The notes: a model not told the origin generated them from the letters alone. DNA of 18,723 bases from Lachnospiraceae bacterium UBA1258 (GCA_002308235.1 DBVS01000077.1:21540-40262), one strand, 5' to 3'; counted from the stretch's first letter, positions 7,196 through 13,614 are shown. Numbers and translations are program-made.

Positions 7196-8047
7196 ATGAA
7201 AATAAATATTGTCACGGATTCGGGCGCAGACTTTACGCCCGCAGAGTTAAAAGAACTTGCCATAACAATGCTTCCTCTCAAAGTAAGCTTTGAAGACGGA
7301 GATTATCTTGATGGGGTAAACCTCTTCCCCGCCGAATTCTACAAAAAGCTCAAGGCAAGTCCGAAGCTTCCGAAGACCAGCCAGATCTGCCCTTTCGAAT
7401 TCGAAAAGGTTTTTGAAGAAATAAAGAAAAAGGGCGAGCAGGCCATCGTAGTAACGCTTTCTTCTTCCCTTTCAGGGTGTTTCCAATCTGCATGTATCGC
7501 AGCCGAAAACTATGAAGGGATCATACGCGTGGTTGACTCAAAGACCGTGTCCCTGGGTGAACAGATAGTGATAAAGCATGCCATCGGTCTTATCGATGAG
7601 GGTCGTTCCCTTGATGACATCGCAGATACCCTCACGGAAGACATCAAACGCTTAAAGACCGTGGCAATGTTAGATACCCTCACGAACTTAAAAAAGGGTG
7701 GCCGCATTTCCGCCACCAAATGTATCGCCGGAAACCTGCTTTCTTTAAAACCTTTGGTAGAAGTCATAGACGGCGCAGTAGAGTTTTTAGGCGCCGCCAG
7801 AGGCCGCAAGAAAGGCTTTGCGAAACTGAATGAGGCCGTGGAAAACTCGGGCCCCGTCGATACCTCCCTTCCCCGGGCCGTAGCAAGCAGTGACACCGAC
7901 GGAACCGTATTAAAAGAATACCTCGCCGCAAGCACTGACACTTTCGGCGAGGATATAATAAATTACTTTTCGGTTATGATCGGACCTGCCATCGGAACCC
8001 ATGTGGGACCCGATGCTGTGGCGGCCGCTTTCTTTGCGAAGAAATGA
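7196..8047 (+). CDS. DegV family fatty-acid-binding protein
   Basis: A 283-residue cytoplasmic protein of the DegV/FakB fold, which binds a fatty acid and in FakB proteins presents it to the kinase FakA. The N-terminal signature is NIVTDSGADFTPAEL, and the central segment SSSLSGCFQSA contains the conserved ligand-loop serines; GRISATKCIAGNLLSLKP is also family-typical. The ATG at 7196 is chosen because AAAGGAG ends seven bases before it; an in-frame ATG at 7190 is almost touching the ribosome site. It is divergent from a TetR gene and convergent with an unknown gene whose stop is nine bases away, with no obvious terminator between. No FakA-like kinase is in the window, so the pathway role is inferred. 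Confidence 0.9.
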   Translation: MKINIVTDSGADFTPAELKELAITMLPLKVSFEDGDYLDGVNLFPAEFYKKLKASPKLPKTSQICPFEFEKVFEEIKKKGEQAIVVTLSSSLSGCFQSACIAAENYEGIIRVVDSKTVSLGEQIVIKHAIGLIDEGRSLDDIADTLTEDIKRLKTVAMLDTLTNLKKGGRISATKCIAGNLLSLKPLVEVIDGAVEFLGAARGRKKGFAKLNEAVENSGPVDTSLPRAVASSDTDGTVLKEYLAASTDTFGEDIINYFSVMIGPAIGTHVGPDAVAAAFFAKK

Positions 8048-8056
8048 AGATGCTTA

Positions 8057-8848
8057 TTATTCGGGTCTTAAAACCTTTTTTACTTCCGAGTAAGGCTTAG
8101 CCACACAGATCGTCAACTGTATATTGTTGGAAACCAGCCATCCAAAGTCGTGGATCTCTCCGTCCATATATTGATCCCACCAGTCATTAAGAGCTGCCGT
8201 ATAGGTATAACAATCCTCGATCAAAGATGAATTTTTATCCTGCATGAAAACAGATATGAGGTTCTTAAACGCGTCAGTATCCCGTAAAGATTGGTCGTCG
8301 GTTTCATACTCATCAAATATATCATCGAGCTTGACGATCTTTCCGTTCTTAAAGAAAGCTACCAGAAGCTTGCCGTTATCAAAGCTGTTTTCATCGTCAA
8401 GATAATTGTCAAGTTTGGAAATCTTTCCGTTCCAATCGGGAAGGAGGGACAGACCTTTACACTTTAAGTGAGTGTCATCAAAAACGTAGGTGATGTAACC
8501 AAAATCGTCGTCATCATGCTCAAGGGATGTGGGTCCGCCGGCAACACCAAACAGCCGGTGTTCGCCGCTCGAGAGTTCACTGACGGACAATTTGTCGTCG
8601 GAAAGCTTGATCTTACCGCTTTTGGTAGCCTTTAACCTGATCAGCTTTCTGAATTCCATGACGTAATACCCTTCGTCATCCACGGCGGAAATAACATCGG
8701 CGACGTCCTTAGTGATGTCGATCTGTGTTTTCTTTAAAGTTACCGTGATCCCCGCCTTACCGGTTTTGGAGCGAAGCACAAAGAACAAGACCACGCCCGC
8801 TGCGGCAAGCACGCAAAAAGAAACGGCAGCGATAATTATTTTTTTCAT
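8057..8848 (-). CDS. Membrane-anchored or secreted protein of unknown function
   Basis: I do not recognise this 263-residue protein. Residues 1-3 are followed by a strongly hydrophobic helix (about 4-25, IIIAAVSFCVLAAAGVVLFF) with no lipobox, so it is either an anchor or a signal peptide; the remaining residues are hydrophilic, rich in Asp and Lys, and include a DDDD run and several beta-like stretches, pointing to an extracellular domain. I use the ATG at 8848 because GGGGA lies just upstream; the earlier ATG at 8869 lacks a ribosome site. It is convergent with DegV (nine-base gap) and divergent from the esterase. Function cannot be assigned. Confidence 0.75.
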   Translation of the reverse strand: MKKIIIAAVSFCVLAAAGVVLFFVLRSKTGKAGITVTLKKTQIDITKDVADVISAVDDEGYYVMEFRKLIRLKATKSGKIKLSDDKLSVSELSSGEHRLFGVAGGPTSLEHDDDDFGYITYVFDDTHLKCKGLSLLPDWNGKISKLDNYLDDENSFDNGKLLVAFFKNGKIVKLDDIFDEYETDDQSLRDTDAFKNLISVFMQDKNSSLIEDCYTYTAALNDWWDQYMDGEIHDFGWLVSNNIQLTICVAKPYSEVKKVLRPE

Positions 8849-8929
8849 ATTTTCCCCATTTTCCCGCATTCTTAGATGCGTTTTTCTTTTAATCTACGGT
8901 ATTTTCGGTTCTCCGTCAACCCCTTCCGA

Positions 8930-8959
8930 CTGCAACAAAACTATTTGTTGCAGATTTTT
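8930..8959. promoter_or_regulatory. Perfect dyad with T tail in the divergent intergenic region
   Basis: CTGCAACAAA (8930-8939) and TTTGTTGCAG (8944-8953) form a perfect 10-bp stem with a four-base loop, followed by ATTTTT on the plus strand. It could be an operator for the divergent pair or a plus-strand terminator/attenuator; a -10-like TAGAAT (8973-8978) follows it. Confidence 0.45.
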
Positions 8960-9004
8960 AATTCCGGGGTGATAGAATGGCTTTTATAAGGGGGATCTGT
9001 AACC

Positions 9005-9808
9005 ATGTTTGTTGAAACACATGACCCGCGTTACGAAGAAGCACGCGAAAACGTTAACTATCCCGACTTCTCCAGATGCACGTATTTTTCCACCACCACG
9101 GGACGGGAAACCCATATGAATATCCTGCTTCCCGACCGGTACGACCATGAGAAAAAATATCCCGTGCTTTATCTTCTGCACGGTTTCTTTGACAACGAAG
9201 AATGGATGGCCCGCCGAGAGGTTTCTTTGAGCCGCATTCTTACAAACCTGCAGTTAGACGGCTTCGCCAAGGAAATGATCGTGGTGCTGCCCTACATCTT
9301 TTGCAGCAAAACGCAGGACATCTGCACCCGCATGGATTTAGAGAGCTGCCTCGCCTACGACAATTTCGTCAACGAGCTCATAAACGACCTGATGCCCTAC
9401 GTCGAGTCCCACTTCCCCGTAGCCACCGGCCGACAGAACACCGCCATCTCGGGATTTTCCATGGGCGGCCGCGAAGCACTTTTCATCAGTTTCAAGCACC
9501 CGGAACTCTTTACCTACGTGGGAGCGGCTTGCCCCGCTCCGGGACTTACCAAGGTGGAACACTCACCCATGCACCCCGGACAGCTCCGCCCTGAGGACAT
9601 GAAATATCCCGAAGAATACAAGCCTAAGACCCTGCTCATCAGTTCCTCCCGGGCCGACGATGTGGTAACCATCGCCCCCGATACCTACCGGCGGATCTTA
9701 GTCAACAACGGAGTTTCCTTTATCTCCCATGTGATGACCTACTCGGGCCACGACTTCACCAGCCTTAAGCCGCATCTGTTCAACTTTCTGCGCTTAGTAT
9801 TCAAATAA
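9005..9808 (+). CDS. Alpha/beta-hydrolase-fold esterase (esterase D/feruloyl-esterase-like)
   Basis: A 267-residue cytoplasmic hydrolase of the putative-esterase family, which includes S-formylglutathione hydrolase and bacterial feruloyl and acetyl-xylan esterases. The nucleophile elbow is GFSMGG (150-155, Ser152). The oxyanion region is LLHGFFDNEEW (57-67). The likely acid is Asp218 or Asp219 in SRADDVV, and the likely base is His249 in SGHDF. There is no signal peptide, so the substrate is intracellular, perhaps an ester released from imported plant oligosaccharides; this is inferred. A GGGGG ribosome site ends ten bases before the ATG, and a terminator follows four bases after the stop. 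Confidence 0.88.
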   Translation: MFVETHDPRYEEARENVNYPDFSRCTYFSTTTGRETHMNILLPDRYDHEKKYPVLYLLHGFFDNEEWMARREVSLSRILTNLQLDGFAKEMIVVLPYIFCSKTQDICTRMDLESCLAYDNFVNELINDLMPYVESHFPVATGRQNTAISGFSMGGREALFISFKHPELFTYVGAACPAPGLTKVEHSPMHPGQLRPEDMKYPEEYKPKTLLISSSRADDVVTIAPDTYRRILVNNGVSFISHVMTYSGHDFTSLKPHLFNFLRLVFK

Positions 9809-9811
9809 AGC

Positions 9812-9840
9812 AAAAACGCGCCGCCGCAGCGACGCGTTTT
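9812..9840 (+). terminator. Terminator after the esterase gene
   Basis: AAAACGCG pairs with CGCGTTTT around a GC-rich 12-base loop, with a short T tail inside the 3' arm. A-rich on the left and T-rich on the right, so it may also act on the minus strand. Confidence 0.6.
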
Positions 9841-9890
9841 CTATTCGCCTCCGGTATATCCGTTCCCCAATAAAGATGATTGAAATAATA

Positions 9891-10117
9891 CGCGGGCGCA
9901 AAATGTCTTTGATGCATCTGTCGTACCGCTGCGCGCACGACTGCTAGGAAGCCGATCTACGCTGTGTCAAAATACGGGTCGGTTGCAATCGGCATCCATG
10001 CCTCGTGCACCCTCATTTCGGCTCAGCCGAAATGCCTCTGCTTTACCAAACGCCTTCCAATCATTCGTAAGCGCTCGCTACAGGACATCTGCATTCAAAG
10101 CATTCTTGCGCCGCTTA
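9891..10117. repeat. 227-bp dispersed repeat, copy A
   Basis: Direct repeat of 11795-12021, same length and orientation, roughly four bases in five identical. Long shared runs include CGCGCACGACTGCTAGGAAG and CGCTACAGGACAT. It contains a perfect hairpin, CATTTCGGC (10014-10022) and GCCGAAATG. It begins 50 bases after the esterase terminator and ends 40 bases from the stop of the detached nuclease tail. A minus-strand reading frame present in copy B is broken here by a one-base deletion. This copy and the short flanks account for the gene-free stretch 9841-10157. Confidence 0.85.
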
Positions 10118-10157
10118 GTCTTCTACAACCATCAATACAGAGCTAATTCAAAGGTAA

Positions 10158-10385
10158 TCATACTCGGGTCCCATATTCTTCCTGCAACTGCCTTTGAAGT
10201 TCCTTAAGCCGGGCCGGGGTTATCTTTAATCGTTCGCATACCTGCGCTTCAGAAAGGATACCATCGCGATATATATCCAAAAGAGCTTGTGTTTTCCCAA
10301 TCTCAACGCCGCGCTTCTCACCACGTTTCTCGCCCTCTTCGATTCCTTCTTGCTTTGCTTCCATCAACAAAACATATTCTTTCAT
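10158..10385 (-). pseudogene. Detached C-terminal tail of an Rpn-family nuclease
   Basis: A 75-residue frame matching only the tail of the neighbouring nuclease. It starts with MKEYVLLMEAKQEGIEEG, identical to that segment inside the upstream protein, then has charged heptad-like repeats (EKRGEKRG) and ends with a helix-turn-helix-like EAQVCERLKITPARLKELQR. Its ATG overlaps the stop of the upstream gene by four bases (ATGA), so reinitiation could translate it. It arose by a duplication or recombination with a 221-base offset, and 10340-10414 matches 10561-10635 with one mismatch. It may be a dead remnant. It may also be a real small protein, because in E. coli Rpn genes a C-terminal small protein is made from an internal start and restrains the full-length toxin. 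I cannot decide between these. Confidence 0.7.
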
Positions 10386-10414
10386 ATACTCGGATCCCCA
10401 TTCGCTGTTTGATC
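10340..10414. repeat. 75-bp direct repeat within nuclease tail, copy 1
   Basis: Matches 10561-10635 at 74 of 75 positions, whereas the sequence on its left side is much more diverged. The sharp boundary marks a recombination or tandem-duplication junction. The offset of 221 is not a multiple of three, so the upstream gene changes frame at the junction and ends shortly after. Confidence 0.85.
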
Positions 10415-11248
10415 GTCCATCTGCGCTTCAAGAATTTTCAGTTGGGTCGGCGATATTTTCAAACGCTCGCATACTTGTGCTTCGGTAAGTACACCGTCAC
10501 GATACAATTCCATGAGAATCTCCTCACGCCCTTCTTCGCGCCCTTCTTCGCGCCCTTCTTCGATTCCTTCCTGCTTTGCTTCCATCAACAAAACATATTC
10601 TTTCATATACTCGGATCCCCATTCGCTGTTTGATCTTGCATGCTCGATAATGCCCTCAATCTCATGCGTCAGTTCGTTCACGGGCTCCCCTGTATTGATA
10701 TACTCGAAGAGCCTCTTCACAGCCTCAGGTATGTCATCACCCGTTGCCTTGGTGTTATAAAAAATCTTGGCCGTTCCGCTCAAAAGAAAAAGATCTTTGT
10801 TCTCCTCACAAGTCTCGGAAAAAGAATATCTGTATCTTCCCTCTCCGAACGGATCGAATGTACAGATGAAAATTACATTGCTGTCCTTCAATTCACTGTA
10901 CTTTGCATTCTTTCTAAGCTCATTTGAATCGATAAGTGACTGATAATACCGACTCCTTTTGGGAAGTGCCAGATCTTCAACCCGCTTCTTTCCCAGATTC
11001 TGCATCTCGGCATCAAACATGACGCCCGACACAGCCTCGCGAGAAAAAATGTCAAGCCGAATAGGCTTCCCCTCCCGTGTGAATTTCAAATCTTTTTGTT
11101 TCTCGGGAGCAGTAAGTTTTCCAATCTCCCGCTGTAGCAGGGTCTCAAGCACCTTTCTGCAGACTTCGGTATCTTCCATTACTTTTCCGAACATGAAATC
11201 GTCCGAAAACTTCAGTTCTGAATATGGTTTAATGTATGTATAAGACAT
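10382..11248 (-). CDS. Rpn family PD-(D/E)XK nuclease / putative transposase
   Basis: A 288-residue protein of the Rpn (recombination-promoting nuclease) group, often annotated as PD-(D/E)XK nuclease family transposase. The N-terminus FSDDFMFGKVMEDTEVCRKV is typical. The nuclease core has the Asp of RLDIF and the downstream EMQ motif (FDAEMQNL). The C-terminal part after MKEYVLLMEAK is a charged repeat linker and a helix-turn-helix-like EAQVCERLKISPTQLKIL. The final residues, DDQTANGDPSI, come from the duplicated segment read in a shifted frame, so the native C-terminus is lost. I choose the ATG at 11248, preceded by AAAGGAG at a short three-base spacing; an upstream in-frame ATG at 11359 would add 37 residues unlike the family. 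E. coli relatives are DNA endonucleases with roles in RecA-independent recombination and phage defence. Confidence 0.85.
   Translation of the reverse strand: MSYTYIKPYSELKFSDDFMFGKVMEDTEVCRKVLETLLQREIGKLTAPEKQKDLKFTREGKPIRLDIFSREAVSGVMFDAEMQNLGKKRVEDLALPKRSRYYQSLIDSNELRKNAKYSELKDSNVIFICTFDPFGEGRYRYSFSETCEENKDLFLLSGTAKIFYNTKATGDDIPEAVKRLFEYINTGEPVNELTHEIEGIIEHARSNSEWGSEYMKEYVLLMEAKQEGIEEGREEGREEGREEILMELYRDGVLTEAQVCERLKISPTQLKILEAQMDDQTANGDPSI
10527..10562. repeat. Three tandem copies of a 12-bp unit
   Basis: CGCCCTTCTTCG is repeated exactly three times (10527-10538, 10539-10550, 10551-10562). On the minus strand it encodes the Glu-Glu-Gly-Arg repeats of the nuclease tail. Slippage would change the repeat number in frame, altering the length of a charged helical linker. 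Confidence 0.85.
10561..10635. repeat. 75-bp direct repeat within nuclease tail, copy 2
   Basis: Partner of 10340-10414. Here it encodes SNSEWGSEYMKEYVLLMEAK of the full-length nuclease in the native frame. Confidence 0.85.
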
Positions 11249-11361
11249 ACACTCCTTTCCGGGGCCGACGCCCCTGATTTCGATATTTAAGCAGGGATTT
11301 CGTCGGAACCGGAATCGGTTCATGTTTGGCAGAACGCCTGAAGAAATATACTTATGCAATT

Positions 11362-11391
11362 ATCCTATCACGGAAAAAGAAAGGGTTTCAA
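11362..11391 (-). promoter_or_regulatory. Probable promoter of the Rpn nuclease gene
   Basis: On the minus strand TTGAAA (11386-11391) and TAGGAT (11362-11367) are 18 bases apart. The roughly 107-base leader holds two GC-rich hairpins, at 11306-11321 (GAACCG/CGGTTC) and at 11261-11274 (GGGGC/GCCCC), the latter just before the ribosome site. Confidence 0.45.
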
Positions 11392-11423
11392 CAGAAAAAG
11401 TCCGTCGTTTTTCACAAATCGTA

Positions 11424-11491
11424 AAGGCGCATTCCCACTGGGTTTGCGCCTTCTTGTAGCATTCTTATGAGCCGAAAGGGGCTGTTTTTTT
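11424..11491 (+). terminator. Tandem hairpins ending in seven T (orphan plus-strand terminator or small RNA end)
   Basis: First hairpin: AAGGCGCA (11424-11431) and TGCGCCTT (11445-11452) with an inner CCC/GGG pairing. Second: AGCC (11470-11473) and GGCT (11480-11483), then G and seven T (11485-11491). No plus-strand gene lies upstream within reach, so it ends either an antisense transcript of the Rpn gene leader or a small RNA. On the minus strand the first hairpin alone could weakly terminate the 83-codon gene. Confidence 0.4.
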
Positions 11492-11511
11492 GTGAATCGT
11501 GTATATGGCCT

Positions 11512-11763
11512 TTACGTCCAATACGGCTTCTGGTCTTTATGTGCATAACCCTTCAATTTCTCACGATATACCCCGAGCTCGCTCTCATAAAGCAACCGCT
11601 TCTTCTCCTTCAATTTGCCCTCTTCGGTGAAGCGTTTGAGGGCATCTTCAAGCTCTCGAAGGTTTGCCTGCGCGTTGTCCTTGTAGTTGTTTGAGAGGTT
11701 CATGTTGAGTTTGAGGATGATCGAGTCGAGTTCACGCTCGGAGGCGGATTTAAATAGAGACAT
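11512..11763 (-). CDS. Small charged helical protein of unknown function
   Basis: An 83-residue protein rich in Lys, Glu and Leu (for example NLRELEDALKRFTEEGKLKEKKRLL), almost certainly all helical, possibly coiled coil, with a C-terminal KDQKPYWT. The ATG has AGAGGT seven bases upstream, so translation is plausible. It lies between the Rpn nuclease gene and repeat copy B, in the same orientation as both the nuclease and the helicase operon. There is no membrane segment or motif I can name. It could be a small DNA- or protein-binding partner; no function is assigned. Confidence 0.65.
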   Translation of the reverse strand: MSLFKSASERELDSIILKLNMNLSNNYKDNAQANLRELEDALKRFTEEGKLKEKKRLLYESELGVYREKLKGYAHKDQKPYWT

Positions 11764-11794
11764 GGGGATACCTCTTTAATTCTGTGAAAGGGAA

Positions 11795-12021
11795 CGCGCC
11801 GCGGAAACATTCCGATGCGTCTGTCGTACCGCTCGCGCACGACTGCTAGGAAGCCGATTTTCGCTTCTACAAAATACGGGTCGGTTTGCAATCGGCATCC
11901 GTGCCTCGTGCAAACCTCATTTCGTCTCAGCCGAAATGCCCCTGGTTTATCTAACGCCTTCCAAGCATTCGTAAGCACTCGCTACAGGACATCCGCATTC
12001 GAAATTTTCCGCCGTCGCTTA
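11795..12021. repeat. 227-bp dispersed repeat, copy B
   Basis: Direct repeat of 9891-10117. It sits 15 bases beyond the stop of the small membrane protein gene and 31 bases upstream of the 83-codon gene. The hairpin of copy A is conserved with a mismatch (CATTTCG and CGAAATG still pair). On the minus strand a frame is open across the whole copy (11700-11978) but it is broken in copy A, so protein coding is doubtful. The pair brackets the Rpn region. Confidence 0.85.
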
Positions 12022-12036
12022 CGAATTCTCAGAGTT

Positions 12037-12402
12037 TCAGTTCTTATTAGAGTTCTTCAAGGTCTCATTAATGTTGTTTAATGCATCAACCACAGCAGAC
12101 CTATCAGAATTAGCTACCACAGTAGCATAGGCTGAAATGAGTAGGTATACAACATAATGCACTATGAATGTGATTATTCCGCTAACTACTAGTCGAATAC
12201 CGCCAACCTGTTTCAGAAGCAAGAAAAAAGAATAATATGCTTGTGTCAATCTAGAACTACCATTGCTTGGAAAATTAATTGTTTTATAAATCACAATTAT
12301 CCCTAGGCCAATAAGCAATGTTGCCATCATTACTCCAACAGTAATAACAATAAGCGCAGAGCCTTTAACTTTACGTACCGCATCCTTAGTCTCTGGTTTC
12401 AT
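12037..12402 (-). CDS. Small membrane protein, last gene of the putative defence operon
   Basis: A 121-residue protein I do not recognise. It has a basic N-terminus (DAVRKVKGS), a long hydrophobic helix at about 15-38, a second at about 70-95, possibly a semi-hydrophobic stretch at 55-65, and a polar Asn-rich C-terminal helix (DALNNINETLKNSNKN). The ATG has a strong AAAGGAG seven bases upstream and starts 21 bases after the stop of the HEPN-like gene, so the two are co-transcribed. Its size and placement next to another membrane-anchored protein suggest a complex at the membrane, either an effector pore subunit or an inhibitor of the HEPN protein. Base composition is visibly more AT-rich than the genes left of 10000. 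Confidence 0.75.
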   Translation of the reverse strand: MKPETKDAVRKVKGSALIVITVGVMMATLLIGLGIIVIYKTINFPSNGSSRLTQAYYSFFLLLKQVGGIRLVVSGIITFIVHYVVYLLISAYATVVANSDRSAVVDALNNINETLKNSNKN

Positions 12403-12423
12403 CTCATTTCTCCTTTCTGCTCC

Positions 12424-12960
12424 TTATAGCAAGAAAAAGTATATGAACGCTATTAACCCACCAATACCTCCACCAATGGCAAAGGCTATTATTATTTCTT
12501 TGATAGCCACCTTTTCATCGCCATCATCTGACACTTCTACAGCGGCTTTGCTTTCCTGCGTGTTATTGTCGACAGGTCTCAATTCTGGTTCAACTATAGG
12601 CTCGACTTGGGGCTTAGGCTTAAGTTTAGGCTTAGGTCTTGAAGCTTCTTCTTTTAATTGTCTCAGAACAGATAGCGGATCCTGCCTGTTTAGAATCTTT
12701 TCGTGTAACTTCCTCAAAAAATCCAGATCTTCGGAATCGTAATCATCAACATCAACATCTACATCATGCGCCATTGAATTTCTGATTCCACGTACTCTAT
12801 TTAGCATCTTAAGAGCATAATCCCAATTATCTATTTTCTGTGTAAACCGAGCCGGAGCGTCTCTCATCTCATCGATGTAAAGGCTAATTCCTCGCTGCTG
12901 TTGATAAATATCATTACACAGTTGTTCCAATCGCTTATACTCTTCCCAAAACTCATTCAT
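12424..12960 (-). CDS. HEPN-like protein with C-terminal membrane anchor (DUF6548-like)
   Basis: A 178-residue protein. Residues 1-100 are helical and contain RNSMAH (Arg60 to His65), which fits the R-x4-6-H motif of HEPN ribonucleases, in a context (RGIRNSMAHD) much like HEPN/DUF86-type toxins. The N-terminus FWEEYKRLEQLCNDIY resembles small Lachnospiraceae proteins that I believe are called DUF6548. A proline- and lysine-rich linker (109-130) and an acidic stretch lead to a single transmembrane helix (about 154-177). The catalytic domain should therefore be held at the inner face of the membrane. It is fourth in the XRE-helicase-NUDIX operon, 22 bases after the NUDIX stop. I infer an RNase effector; the anchor is unusual. 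Activity is unproven, and the domain could be a non-catalytic HEPN-like bundle. Confidence 0.72.
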   Translation of the reverse strand: MNEFWEEYKRLEQLCNDIYQQQRGISLYIDEMRDAPARFTQKIDNWDYALKMLNRVRGIRNSMAHDVDVDVDDYDSEDLDFLRKLHEKILNRQDPLSVLRQLKEEASRPKPKLKPKPQVEPIVEPELRPVDNNTQESKAAVEVSDDGDEKVAIKEIIIAFAIGGGIGGLIAFIYFFLL

Positions 12961-12982
12961 AGTTTTCCATGCACTCTTGGTT

Positions 12983-13588
12983 CTAGTTCATGCCGTCTCT
13001 TATCATGTCAATTATAGTAAAGTCTGCAGGTAACCAGTCAACAGAATAGAGTTCATCTTTTGTTAACCAGCGTGCAGCCTCTGCTTCTAACAGTTTTAAT
13101 TCCCCAGACTCTATTTCGCACCAAAAACAGTCCATTGAAAGATGAAATGTCGGATAATCATATTCTATAGTTGTCAATCGATCACCGACTCTGACTTTTG
13201 CCTCGAGTTCCTCATGAATTTCACGTACAACGGCCGCCTGTGGAGTTTCGCCTTCCTCAATCTTTCCCCCGGGAAATTCCCATCCGCCTTTGAGGTCTCC
13301 ATATCCTCTTGCAGTGGCGTAAATCTTACTCTTATTATCCATTGAATCACAGATGATTGCTGCCACCACACGAATATACTTTAAGATTTCTCCCGATTCG
13401 GTGAAGCATACGCGCTTGCCTTCCGCAATGCCTTTCTCGGCGAGTATTTTTTCAGGCACTTCCACATTCTTTTCAATAGTTTCATCCGCCTCTGAAATAA
13501 GTCTCAGTAAAGCTGTAGGCGTTTTATGCTCCGTTTCTTCGCACCCGAAATCCGCCTCCGTGATGCGATCAACCTTATAGATCTCCAT
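12983..13588 (-). CDS. NUDIX hydrolase, MutT-like, with N-terminal extension
   Basis: A 201-residue protein. Residues about 72-201 are a MutT-type (deoxy)nucleoside triphosphate pyrophosphatase domain; the Nudix box is intact at its acidic core (GGKIEEGETPQAAVVREIHE followed by E), with the usual late glycine replaced by Glu. The motif GGWEFPGGK resembles 8-oxo-dGTP hydrolases. Residues 1-70 (starting MEIYKVDRITEADFGCEE) form a separate small module that I cannot name. It follows the helicase gene by 26 bases; AAGGAG is 13 bases before the ATG, longer than optimal, so output may be lower than its neighbours. NUDIX domains are found fused or adjacent to PLD-helicase-DUF3427 proteins, so it may process a nucleotide made or sensed by the system. 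Confidence 0.88.
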   Translation of the reverse strand: MEIYKVDRITEADFGCEETEHKTPTALLRLISEADETIEKNVEVPEKILAEKGIAEGKRVCFTESGEILKYIRVVAAIICDSMDNKSKIYATARGYGDLKGGWEFPGGKIEEGETPQAAVVREIHEELEAKVRVGDRLTTIEYDYPTFHLSMDCFWCEIESGELKLLEAEAARWLTKDELYSVDWLPADFTIIDMIRDGMN

Positions 13589-13614
13589 AAATACAAAATT
13601 GCTCCTTAAAAAAT

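Noticed and set aside
7190..8047. DegV start at 7190
   Set aside because: That ATG is one base from the ribosome site; the ATG at 7196 has proper spacing and the family N-terminus MKINIVTDSG.
10527..10562. Short repeats as a possible CRISPR
   Set aside because: Unit is 12 bp, exactly tandem without spacers, and encodes the nuclease linker.
10382..11359. Longer start for the Rpn nuclease at 11359
   Set aside because: The extra residues are unlike the family, and the ATG at 11248 has AAAGGAG and begins the typical N-terminus.
11700..11978. 92-codon minus-strand frame across repeat copy B
   Set aside because: It overlaps the start of a better-supported gene, and the same frame in repeat copy A is broken by a one-base deletion; no ribosome site.
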